A stretch of 64,000 nucleotides of DNA, taken from NCBI GenBank assembly GCA_028819295.1, contig JAPPMA010000013.1:3056-67055 (forward strand). Reading direction: 5' to 3'. This stretch comes from a bacterium. Its GTDB lineage: Bacteria > Actinomycetota > Acidimicrobiia > Acidimicrobiales > Bin134. The notes under the pieces are model-generated. The model saw nothing but the letters and a program-made list of their open reading frames with translations, made no database searches and was not told the DNA's origin. A program made the translations under genes and the position numbers. Shown here one piece after another: positions 8,101 through 15,089 of this stretch; the stretch's first letter is position 1, and every line of letters starts with the position of its first letter.

Positions 8101-10299
8101 CGACGAAGGGAAGACCCGGACGCGGTTCTCCTCGCGGCTGAGCAACTCTGACTCCTCAAGCCAGGCCAGTGCCGTCCGCCCCCGCGTGTCGTCGGTGGCA
8201 GAATCCCGTCTGAAGTCGTTGTCCTCGTCCTTGACCAGGATCTCCCCGATGGTGGCTTCGACCTCATCGCTCTTTTTGCGCCTGCTCAACCGGCGCAGGG
8301 CCTTCAGAACCCCGTGAATCTCGCGCCGGGTGAGCCGGGACCGAGCCGACATGCCGAATTGCCGCTCCACGTCGTCTTTTGTGTAGAGCAGCACGCAGTG
8401 TGCTTGTTGCTGGTCCCTTCCCGCCCGGCCCGCTTCTTGCAGGTAGTTCTCCAGCGAAGATGGAATGTCGGCATGTATCACCAGCCGCACATCGGGCTTG
8501 TCGATGCCCATTCCGAATGCGTTGGTGGCCGCAATCGCCCTCAGCTCACCGTCGATGAAGCTGCGCTGGATGGTCTTCTTCTCTTCTGGCTGCAACCCGG
8601 CGTGGAAGCGATCGGCGGAAAATCCGTGTTCCCTGAGGAAGTTCGCCACCTCCTCGGTCCGCCGTCGAGTGGCGCAGTACACGATCGCGCCGTCATCTCG
8701 CTCCGGGGGCAGGTGCTCGGCCAAGAACGTGTGGATGTCGTGGTCCTTCATGGCGGTTGTTGTCTCCGCCACCACAAACTCGAGATTGGTGCGCCGGCTG
8801 CCACCGTCGAACACCTGCATCTCGACGCCGAGTCTTTCGGCGAAGTACTCGACTATCTCCTCTTTGACCCCTGGCTTGGCCGTCGCCGTCAAACACAGCA
8901 CCGGGGGGACAGCACCGCCTTCGGCCTGTTCGCAGATGTAGCGCCCCACATAGCGATAGTCGGGGCGGAAGTCGTGGCCCCACTTCGAAAGGCAGTGCGC
9001 CTCGTCCAGCACCCAGGCACCGATCTCGCGCTGGTCCAAAGTGCGCCGAAACGAAACGCTGCGAAGCTGCTCCGGAGAGATCAACACGATGGCAGCATCT
9101 CCGAGCCTCAGTCTCTCCAGCGCCTCGGTGCGCTCAGGCATCGACAACAAGCTGTTGATGGTGATACAGGAAGTGATGCCGCTGGCCTCAAGCCCTGTGA
9201 CCTGATCGGCCATCAAGGCCACCAGCGGCGAGATGACCACGGTCACCGCCCCGGTCTTCTCATATCGCGACAGCGCCGGTATCTGGTAGCACAGCGACTT
9301 GCCCGTGCCCGTCGGCAAGATCCCCAAAACGTGATCGCCTCCCATCGCCGCCTCGACGATGGCCTGCTGCAACGGACGCCCGTCTTCACCGGCCGGCTCC
9401 GGTCTGAAATCGTCGAAGCCGAACAAGCGCTTCAGCTCTCGGCGAGCATTGTGGCGCTCCTGGCACCAAGGGCAGCCATGGTCGCCGCACCGGCGGTCAC
9501 GCAGGCGCCGCACCAGCTTTCCGGCATCGGGAAACTGGTGCCGCACCCAGGGCGGCATGACCGAATTGCCCCCCGACACCCACAACCACGCCAACGCGTA
9601 GGCAAGCGACCAGCCATGCTCGCCAGCGGAATCGACGGCCTGGCGGGCATGAGTACGACAGCACACACCGCCAACACGAGAGAGAATCGCCTCGCGGGCC
9701 TCGCCGTCAGACGGTCTCGGCGAACCTCGCACACTCCGGAAGGCCAAATCAAAACCAGAGCCGTGCTGAACCCCCGTCAGCCAGTGCCAGGCAACAAGCA
9801 AGTCTGAGGGCGCCTCCACCAGACTCTTCTGCTGGTCGGCGAAGACCTCCAAGGCGATCCGGGCGTCTTGCTCCGGGTCGTTCCTGCGCCCGGTGATCAG
9901 CTGGCCCTCCTGATAGTGCTTGACGAGATGGTGATACGGGTTCCGGGGAAAGGCCAGAGGATTCAGCCACAGCGTGTCCACCACCGGCAACTGAAGCAAC
10001 CGCAAATCAGGATTGACCGCCTGCAAATGGCGCATATCGAACTCAATGAAATTGTGACCCACAACGAAATCCGAGCCATCGGCAAGAGCATCTAAGTCGG
10101 CCAATGCCTGATGAAAGCGACGACCCCTCGACGGGTAGGCGAAAGACTCGCCGGTGTCGAAGCGCACTCCAGCGAAGGAGTGAATGCGCCCCGTCTTTGG
10201 CGATACTTCAAGGTCAACCGAAACGCAGCGAGACAATCCCGCCAATAGACGCTGGGCTCCTATGTCTACTTCTGGAGCTGCTTCCGGCACGGTGCGCAT
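5155..10299 (-). CDS. giant exonuclease-RecQ-UvrD fusion helicase (1714 aa)
   Basis: Three enzyme modules are fused. Residues about 20-160 resemble a DEDD 3'-5' exonuclease, with acidic positions in SVDLEVS, GHNFIEFD and PEQDARIA. A Cys-rich CGDHGCPWC knot follows at about 271-279. Then comes a full RecQ helicase: LPTGTGKS Walker A at about 328-335, VLDEAHCLSKWGHDFRPDY, and AATNAFGMGIDKPDV with QEAGRAGRD. The C-terminal third is a UvrD/Rep helicase: AGPGSGKT, LVDEYQDV, VGDDDQNIY, STAHRAKGLEFDHV, YVSMTRAR. Exonuclease plus RecQ recalls WRN; adding UvrD gives one polypeptide with two 3'-5' motor cores. All key motifs look intact. It lies on the island and follows an 84-aa frame by 27 nt. A DNA repair or phage-defence role is inferred. 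Confidence 0.9.
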   Translation of the reverse strand: MRTVPEAAPEVDIGAQRLLAGLSRCVSVDLEVSPKTGRIHSFAGVRFDTGESFAYPSRGRRFHQALADLDALADGSDFVVGHNFIEFDMRHLQAVNPDLRLLQLPVVDTLWLNPLAFPRNPYHHLVKHYQEGQLITGRRNDPEQDARIALEVFADQQKSLVEAPSDLLVAWHWLTGVQHGSGFDLAFRSVRGSPRPSDGEAREAILSRVGGVCCRTHARQAVDSAGEHGWSLAYALAWLWVSGGNSVMPPWVRHQFPDAGKLVRRLRDRRCGDHGCPWCQERHNARRELKRLFGFDDFRPEPAGEDGRPLQQAIVEAAMGGDHVLGILPTGTGKSLCYQIPALSRYEKTGAVTVVISPLVALMADQVTGLEASGITSCITINSLLSMPERTEALERLRLGDAAIVLISPEQLRSVSFRRTLDQREIGAWVLDEAHCLSKWGHDFRPDYRYVGRYICEQAEGGAVPPVLCLTATAKPGVKEEIVEYFAERLGVEMQVFDGGSRRTNLEFVVAETTTAMKDHDIHTFLAEHLPPERDDGAIVYCATRRRTEEVANFLREHGFSADRFHAGLQPEEKKTIQRSFIDGELRAIAATNAFGMGIDKPDVRLVIHADIPSSLENYLQEAGRAGRDQQQAHCVLLYTKDDVERQFGMSARSRLTRREIHGVLKALRRLSRRKKSDEVEATIGEILVKDEDNDFRRDSATDDTRGRTALAWLEESELLSREENRVRVFPSSLRVSSVEEAKEKLEVGAIGDAVRDRLLAIVRLLIDADPVEGISTDLLMETAGLSSDQVRGALYDLERYGIAVNDTALTAFVHVGVANSSKRRLAEAAGAEEELLNLMQEMAPDMGIGDEAPLNLRIASQRIKDAGHDHVRPEYIVRLLQGIAGDGRGEGIGGGSITVRKHDADSVRVTLKREWHSIARIAQRRRAGAARLLDHLLSCVPEGKRGTDVLAETTLGELTKAVEGDLSLASQDIRDFRRLVDRSLVWLHEQEVIRLNKGLTVFRPAMTIHLSPERRGYKQSDFESLQIHYDETVRQIHIMAEYAQRGLANMAEALHLTIDYFTLEETEFLERWLPDRGTELGRQTTPESWRDIVESLKNPSQRHLVADNRESANMLVLAGPGSGKTKVLVHRIAYLIRVKREDPRGILALAYNRHAAVEIRRRLAQLVGDDARRVLVLTCHAMAMRLVGASFAERADRPESEQFQEILKQAAALLRGDGLEPEEAEETRTRLLAGFRWILVDEYQDVAQEEYDLISALAGRTQSDEDSKLTLFAVGDDDQNIYAFKGSSVKYIRRFEQDYQARPAFLTDNYRSTRHIIEASNAVIKPATDRMKIDHEIRINKKRAKDAAGGSWAGRDPVGRGKVQILPVGQNAITQAQTAMAELQRMQDRASDWDWSNCAVLAREWKYLEPVRSICELEGIPVQMANEDLPSIWHLRETQSLLKWLRSRDTRLIRNADLRQWHTSQTQTPWTELLQQAIEAHEDEAGEADIPVDSLIEWLAEWGRDARKRQHGLLLSTAHRAKGLEFDHVIVLDGGWGRMGQEEDPDAPRRLYYVSMTRARHTLALGQLQKPNPLVKELRGSPTALWREPFELPPAAPELRRRYRQLNLKDVYLSFAGRQPSHSRVHAAIAALSPNDPLRVQQRSDRWDLLDQSDVAVGRLARSFEPPEGMVCTHASVLAIATWGRQHSEPEYQEQLKCDTWEVVVPELIFEPS

Positions 10300-10326
10300 G
10301 CTAGATGCTCTGCCAAAAAGGGGAAG

Positions 10327-10581
10327 TCAGAGTCGACGGCCAGGAGACCGCCACCCTCTATTGGCTGGGCCTATTTGGGGTTTGGTCACATCGAGGACTA
10401 TGACGGATATCTTGCTGGCCTGCTCGGGAGTCAGATCGCCTTCCAGTAACTCTCTCAACTCGTCAGGGGTAGCGGGATGATTGCCGTCTGACCTTCGCCT
10501 GATCTTGTCGCCGCCCGTCCACAGGACGGGGTAGATGCCGCGACCGGAGGTTGCGGCGTAGACCGCACACCTGATTCGCAC
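10327..10581 (-). CDS. small protein (84 aa) upstream of the RecQ-UvrD fusion, possibly truncated
   Basis: The minus frame from GTG 10581 reads RIRCAVYAATSGRG..., then GNHPATPDELRELLEGDLTP and EQASKISVIVLDVTKPQIGP. It looks like a real globular domain, with amphipathic helices around DELRELLEG and a hydrophobic strand SVIVLDV. The frame stays open upstream, but that sequence lies opposite an IS3 orfA (from 10617), so the original N-terminus may have been lost to the insertion. It ends 27 nt before the helicase start on the same strand, indicating an operon. I cannot assign a family. Confidence 0.5.
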   Translation of the reverse strand: MRIRCAVYAATSGRGIYPVLWTGGDKIRRRSDGNHPATPDELRELLEGDLTPEQASKISVIVLDVTKPQIGPANRGWRSPGRRL

Positions 10582-10616
10582 TGGGTTTCGCGCTGGCTTC
10601 AAGGATTGGAGCGAGT

Positions 10617-11030
10617 ATGGGATCCGTGGGTTCAGGGGCGGGGCCGGTGGCGGCGTCTCGGCGGTATTCGGCTGGGCAGAAGCGGCATGCGGTTCGGATG
10701 GTGTTCGCTTTGCGCGAGGAGTTGGGCGGTTCGGCTGGGACGGTCGCCAGGGTGGCCTGTCAGTTGGGCTGCGGGGTGGGGTCGTTGCGCCGCTGGGCGG
10801 CTCAGGCCGAGGTCGGCGCCGGCGCCGGGGCGGGCGTGACCGCCTCGGGGAGCGCGGTGCTGAGGAGGCTGCGCCAAAAGAGCCGGGAGCTTCGACGGGC
10901 GAACGGGATATTGCGGCGGGCCGCGGTTTTTTTCGGGGCGGAGCCCGGCCGCCGGCAGCCAGTTCACCAGCATCCGCTGAAATCTGCGGCCATTTTCTGC
11001 CGGCAAGACATTTTGGAATGGCGCCTATGA
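10617..11030 (+). mobile_element. IS3-family OrfA, truncated; no OrfB
   Basis: The frame from ATG 10617 encodes RRYSAGQKRHAVRMVFALRE, then a GTVARVACQLGCGVGSLRRW HTH and a leucine-zipper-like segment ending RANGILRRAAVFFGAE. This is the usual layout of an IS3-group OrfA (transposase DNA-binding subunit). Similarity stops just after FFGAEPGRRQ (about residue 112), and the rest of the frame is unrelated. The DDE subunit OrfB is absent, so the element is immobile. I could not define terminal inverted repeats. It lies between the 84-aa gene and the AlpA regulator. Confidence 0.7.
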
Positions 11031-11163
11031 GCGCGGCGGCCGAGCATCGGTGATGCACAGGGCCACTTTCTCCTTGAGCTGCCTGCGCGCGTGCAGGCGG
11101 CATTCATTGCCGCATTGCCCATACCGAAATCCCTTGAGGGAAGGCGGAGGGTCGAAGAAATGC

Positions 11164-11385
11164 TCAGGAGCTTGCCAGATCACTGGTGGCGCGGGGCCTG
11201 GTGGCGAGCCATTCGTCAATCTCTGACGCATACCAACGCACAGCGCGTCTGCCGACCCGGATCGGTTCGGGGAACAGCCCATCGCGCATGTACCTGTAGA
11301 TCGAGCTCGTGGATAGTCGACAACGCGATTCGACCTGTCTACGGGTCAATAGGATGGCGGCTGGGTCTCTAAAACTGCTGGTCAT
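11164..11385 (-). CDS. AlpA-family phage/island regulator (excisionase-like HTH)
   Basis: This 73-aa protein has a MerR-like winged HTH typical of AlpA/Xis factors: LLTRRQVESRCRLSTSSIYR, then YMRDGLFPEPIRVGRRAVRWY and SEIDEWLATR. Such proteins activate or direct excision of P4-like integrative elements and are usually neighbours of the integrase. Here a truncated integrase lies about 240 bp away on the same strand, next to ssrA, supporting an island origin. The HTH looks complete. Confidence 0.8.
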   Translation of the reverse strand: MTSSFRDPAAILLTRRQVESRCRLSTSSIYRYMRDGLFPEPIRVGRRAVRWYASEIDEWLATRPRATSDLASS

Positions 11386-11621
11386 ACCCGTATCGTGCCC
11401 AGATAAATCGGGAAAGTGGCACGAGTCTCTTTGAACTTTTTGAAGTCGAATTGTCAGGATTGCCCGATCGTTCCTCGACGTTCTCTTGCTCGTTCCAGGC
11501 AGAGGCTCTGTTGAGTCGCGACCGAGCCAACTATGCGGGCCCTTCCTCTAGGTCTCCCACTTTGCGGAGGTTGTAGCCGCGGTTGCGGGGGTCCCGTTAC
11601 CCGAGGGGTGCAGCGTTCGCT

Positions 11622-12125
11622 TCAGCCGTTACGCTGCTCCACGAATTCGGCCCATTGTGCCATCAGGTTTCGACGCCGGTCTAGAAGGCTGCTTCTGATG
11701 TATGCCTGCTCAACGTCGTTCCCCAGGGTGTGGGCCAAGGAGGCTTCTGCGACCGCCCAGGGCGTGTCCGTTTGCTCTAGAGCCCAAGTCCTGAAGCTTG
11801 AGCGGAAGCCGTGAACAGTAGCCCGTTCCGCTAGACCGGTGTCGCGAAGCACCTTCGTCAGTATCATGTCCGAGAGCGGACTGCCAGGCTTGAGCGGAGA
11901 TGGGAAAACCAGTCCGGAGCCATCGGCGAGCCGTTTAGCTCGAACGAGGACCCTCAATGCTGCGTCGGTTAGCGGGACGCGGTGTTCCAAGCCGCTCTTC
12001 ATGCGTGATTCGGGTAAACGCCACTCTTTCTCATCGAGGTCAATCTCGGCCCAAGTTGCGCCTCGGGCCTCGCCGCTTCTCGCCGCTGTCAGGATCAAGA
12101 ATCGGAAGCAGTACTTCACGGCCAA
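11622..12125 (-). pseudogene. P4-type tyrosine recombinase, N-terminally truncated at ssrA
   Basis: Only the catalytic half is present. It has the Arg box LTAARSGEARGATW, the HGFRSSFR box, ASLAHTLGN, and the Tyr region EQAYIRSSLLDRRRNLMAQW, so all catalytic positions can be seen. Coding similarity continues upstream of the TTG at 12125 (FPKALTVIEESQ...) and stops where the frame enters the 3' end of ssrA at about 12169. The arm-binding and core-binding domains are gone. Such integrases insert islands at the 3' end of tRNA or tmRNA genes; this one appears to have been cut by a recombination or deletion at the attachment site. It is unlikely to be active. Confidence 0.8.
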
Positions 12126-12168
12126 TGAGGCCTGAGATTCCTCGATGACGGTCAGTGCCTTGGGGAAG

Positions 12169-12553
12169 TGGAGCTGGGGGGAATCGAACCCCCGTCCGCT
12201 GGGCGGTGTCTGACTGTGATACGACCATTCCCGGTTTGCGGCGTCGATGGCAGCGGCACCGCCGGGTCGGACGGCCCCGCTAGGGGGCCTGCCACCGGGA
12301 CTGTTCCCCGGAGTCAGCGGTCTTTCCCGCCGTCAGTGGTCTGTCCCTACCGTCTCCAACGCTTCTGTTGCCGGGCTGCGATGGACTGGCCCCGCGTGCC
12401 GTTGCCGGTCGCGATGACTCTCTACACCTGACGGATCAGGCTGCGAGAGGGACACTGTCAGTGTCGGTTATTTGTTTGCCCCGTTTTGCGAGTCTGAGCA
12501 ACTCGGGTCGCACAGCGCAGCCCCCGGTCCCAACGTCGAAACCGATCAGCCCC
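12169..12553 (-). ncRNA. ssrA: transfer-messenger RNA (tmRNA)
   Basis: The 5' end GGGGCTGATCGGTTTCGAC (from 12553) pairs over 7 bp, with one G-U, with the 3' end CAGCTCC (to 12170); a discriminator A at 12169 follows and CCA is not encoded. The T-arm GGGGGTTCGATTCCCCC lies just before the 3' end. The mRNA-like frame starts at GCA (12489) and reads AKRGKQITDTDSVPLAA followed by TGA (12436-12438). It encodes the degradation tag added to stalled nascent chains by trans-translation with SmpB, whose gene is about 2 kb away. Length is about 385 nt. An integrase remnant abuts the 3' end, a classic island insertion point. Confidence 0.95.
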
Positions 12554-12721
12554 GTATGCACTTGTTGTCAAGGTGCGGTCCCATGATACCGGCCCGATGA
12601 GAAAGCGAACCGGTGAATTTGGCAGCCTGATTCGCCTCGGTGCGGGTTCCGACGCCGACAAGAGGCCTGATTCAGCGGAGATTATGGGCTAGATTTCTCG
12701 CCAATGACCGGGTAGGGCGAG

Positions 12722-13654
12722 GTGCTCGGATCAGAGGAGGCTCAGCTGCGGATTGGTTTCGTCGGGTTGGGGACAATGGGCGGTCCCATGTGTCGGCGGT
12801 TGGTGGCCGCGGGCTATCGGGTGACGGTGTACGACCTCAGCGAAGATGCGCTGCATCTCGCGGCCGAGGCTGGCGCGGTGGCCGGGGAGTCGGCTCGCCA
12901 GTGCGCGCAAAACGCCGACTTCTTCTTGACGTCGTTGCCGGCACCCCACAATGTTGATGCGGTAATGGCCGGGCCCGAAGGGGCATTGGCAGCAATGAAG
13001 TCTGATTCGGTATGGGTGGATCTCACCACCAACCGCCGGGAAGTGGTGCTGGAGTTGGCCGCGGCCGCCCCGGAGGGGGTGGCGGTGGTTGATGCACCGG
13101 TGACCGGGGCGGTGGATGGTGCTCGCCGGGGGGAGCTCACCCTGTTCGCCGGGGGCGATCCTGAACCGGTGGCGGAAGCCCGAGAGATTCTGAGCCATCT
13201 CGGCACGGTGCTGGAATGCGGACCGCTGGGCACCGGCAATGTGGTGAAGCTGGTGACCAACCAGCTCTGGTTCGTAGCCGCCGCTGCGCTGGGGGAGGGG
13301 CTAGCAGTGGGGGTGGCCAACGGTGTGGAGCTGCGAACCCTGTGGGAGGCAATCTGCAACAGCGTTGGCGACAGCTTCGCAGCCCGCCATGACGCCCCCA
13401 GCATCTTCGCCGGCCACTACGACCCGTCTTTCTCGCTCGAACTGTGCCTCAAGGACTTGGGCTTGATCGCTGAGCTTGAGGCCAGCGTGGGCACCGACCT
13501 GCCAATGACGGCGGCAGCCCATAGTGCCTTCAATCGGGCCGCGCACCTCTACGGCAGCGAGGCGGCCGAGCTTTGCGTTGCCCGCCGCATTGCCGACGAC
13601 GCTGGAGTCTGTTTGCAGCTCGACGGCGACTGGACACCCCACTGGGAGGCGTGA
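12722..13654 (+). CDS. NAD(P)-dependent beta-hydroxyacid dehydrogenase (3-hydroxyisobutyrate dehydrogenase family)
   Basis: The N-terminus carries a Rossmann dinucleotide fold (RIGFVGLGTMGGPMCRRL). The family substrate site (VDAPVTGAVDGARRGELTLF) and the catalytic-lysine helix (GTGNVVKLVTNQLW) follow. At 310 aa it matches the 6-phosphogluconate / 3-hydroxyisobutyrate / tartronate-semialdehyde reductase family, which oxidises beta-hydroxyacids in the cytosol. The substrate cannot be told. The GTG at 12722 gives eight residues ahead of the usual MRIGFVG start; an AGGAGG lies 5 nt before a CTG at about 12746 that would give the canonical N-terminus. The stop overlaps the next gene by 1 nt (TGATG). 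Confidence 0.85.
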   Translation: MLGSEEAQLRIGFVGLGTMGGPMCRRLVAAGYRVTVYDLSEDALHLAAEAGAVAGESARQCAQNADFFLTSLPAPHNVDAVMAGPEGALAAMKSDSVWVDLTTNRREVVLELAAAAPEGVAVVDAPVTGAVDGARRGELTLFAGGDPEPVAEAREILSHLGTVLECGPLGTGNVVKLVTNQLWFVAAAALGEGLAVGVANGVELRTLWEAICNSVGDSFAARHDAPSIFAGHYDPSFSLELCLKDLGLIAELEASVGTDLPMTAAAHSAFNRAAHLYGSEAAELCVARRIADDAGVCLQLDGDWTPHWEA

Positions 13655-14526
13655 TGAAGCCGACCTCGCCCTTCAAATTGGCCTACTTGGTCGATCTGGG
13701 GGCCTTCCCGATCGATGATCCGACCTCGGTGTCGTATATCGAAGCGGTGGATGGTGCTCGGGCCGGCTTGCGGGCCGAGGGTTGCGCGGTGCTCAGCGGC
13801 TTCGTGAGGGCTGAGGCAGTGGATCTGCTCAACGATGAGGTGCTCGAGCGCAAGCACGCCACCCACTACTCGACCCAGGTGATCAACCCGTACTTTCACA
13901 CCGCCGCCAATCCCGATTACCCGGCCGAGCACCCGGTGAACACCTTCATCGAGCGCACAAGCGGCTTCATACCCGGAGATGCCTGGGACCGGGGCTGCGC
14001 CACCGACACGCTGTTCCAGTCTCCGGAGATGGCTCGCTTCCTGGCCGACTGTCTGGAAGTCCCCGATCTGTATTGCTACGACGATCCGCTGGCTCGGCTG
14101 GTGACCAACGTTTGCGACCCGGGCCAACAGCTCACCTGGCACTTCGACACCAACGAGTTCACCATTACGGTGCTAGTACAGCCTGCCGACGAGGGCGGTG
14201 TGTTCGAGTATGCGCCCGGCATCCGATCGGCTGCTGACGAGGGGTTCGACGCCATTGCCGACGTGCTGGCCGGGGGGAGAGAAGGGGTGAGGACCCTCGA
14301 TCTTCGCCCCGGCGACTTGCAGATATTCATGGGCCGCTTCTCGATGCACCGGGTGACCAGGGTTGGGGAGACATCTCGGCCCCGCCACACCACGATCTTG
14401 GCCTACACCCCTGAACCCGGGGTGATCGGGCGTGTCGAGCGCACCCGCCAGCTTTTCGGACGCGTCCTGCCCGCCCACGAGCACGCTGAACAAGAGCGAA
14501 TTCGCTCTGACGCCCTGTTGGATTGA
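13654..14526 (+). CDS. 2-oxoglutarate/Fe(II) oxygenase related to the BesD/HalD group, HxD type
   Basis: This 290-aa product starts at ATG 13654, overlapping the dehydrogenase stop, with GGGAGG 4 nt upstream. The iron facial triad is visible as WHFDTNEFTITVLVQPADEG (His-x-Asp) and the distal His in FSMHRVTRV, with RPRHTTILAYTPEPG providing the 2OG-binding Arg. The layout resembles the BesD/HalD family of amino-acid oxygenases. Halogenases of that group replace the Asp by Gly; here Asp is kept, so hydroxylation is expected. Coupling to a dehydrogenase suggests a hydroxylate-then-oxidise pair. It ends 3 nt from the convergent smpB stop. Confidence 0.75.
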   Translation: MKPTSPFKLAYLVDLGAFPIDDPTSVSYIEAVDGARAGLRAEGCAVLSGFVRAEAVDLLNDEVLERKHATHYSTQVINPYFHTAANPDYPAEHPVNTFIERTSGFIPGDAWDRGCATDTLFQSPEMARFLADCLEVPDLYCYDDPLARLVTNVCDPGQQLTWHFDTNEFTITVLVQPADEGGVFEYAPGIRSAADEGFDAIADVLAGGREGVRTLDLRPGDLQIFMGRFSMHRVTRVGETSRPRHTTILAYTPEPGVIGRVERTRQLFGRVLPAHEHAEQERIRSDALLD

Positions 14527-14529
14527 TGG

Positions 14530-15027
14530 TCAAGGTTTCGCCGCTCGGCCCATCTCGTTGCGGGCCTCGCGGCGGGCGTCTTGTTCGGCGATGGCTTGGC
14601 GCTTGTCGGCGCGGCGGCGGCCACGGGCTATGCCGATCAGCACCTTGGCCCGACCCTGCTTGAAGTAGAGCGACAGGGGCACCACGGTGAGGCGGTCTTG
14701 TTCGAGGCGGGCTTTGACGCGGTTCAGCTCGCCCCGGTGCAAGAGCAGTTTCTTGGGCCGGTCGGGATCGTGGCCAGTGGCCCCGCCGGCGTGGGAGTAG
14801 GGGGCGATGTGCAGCGACTGGAGCCACAGCTCGCCGTCTGCCATGCGGGCGTACGACTCGGCGAGTGTCACGTTGGACTCCCGCAGCGACTTCACCTCCG
14901 AGCCCACCAGCACCAGGCCGGCCTCGTACTCGTCGAGGATCTCGAAATCCCGCCGGGCGCGCCGATTGGTGGCCACCACCTTGGGGTGCCCCCGCTCGCT
15001 GCTCGATCCCGGTTTCGACCCGGCCAT
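14530..15027 (-). CDS. smpB: SsrA-binding protein SmpB
   Basis: The 165-aa protein has the family core: VVATNRRARRDFEILDEYEA, GLVLVGSEVKSLRE, SYARMADGELWLQSLHIAPY, and the basic C-terminal tail that enters the decoding centre (ARGRRRADKRQAI...). SmpB binds tmRNA and places it in stalled ribosomes for trans-translation. ATG 15027 is chosen because the core needs only a short MAGSKPGSS leader; frames further upstream give no homology. The partner RNA gene ssrA is in the same window. Confidence 0.95.
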   Translation of the reverse strand: MAGSKPGSSSERGHPKVVATNRRARRDFEILDEYEAGLVLVGSEVKSLRESNVTLAESYARMADGELWLQSLHIAPYSHAGGATGHDPDRPKKLLLHRGELNRVKARLEQDRLTVVPLSLYFKQGRAKVLIGIARGRRRADKRQAIAEQDARREARNEMGRAAKP

Positions 15028-15089
15028 GGGCTCACGGTACCGGGACCGCCGGGGATTGGCGGCGGCAATTGGGGGATAGTGTGGGCGCA

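Noticed and set aside
1-12168. Second attachment site (copy of the ssrA 3' end) for the island
   Set aside because: No repeat of the ssrA terminal sequence was recognised by eye in this interval; a computed search would be needed.
12169-12240. A tRNA gene at the T-arm-like sequence
   Set aside because: The T-arm and acceptor end belong to tmRNA: the 5' partner is about 385 nt away and a tag frame lies between.
13654-14526. Radical halogenase of the BesD/HalD type
   Set aside because: The iron motif is WHFD, keeping the Asp; halogenases of this group have Gly or Ala there, so hydroxylase is the safer call.
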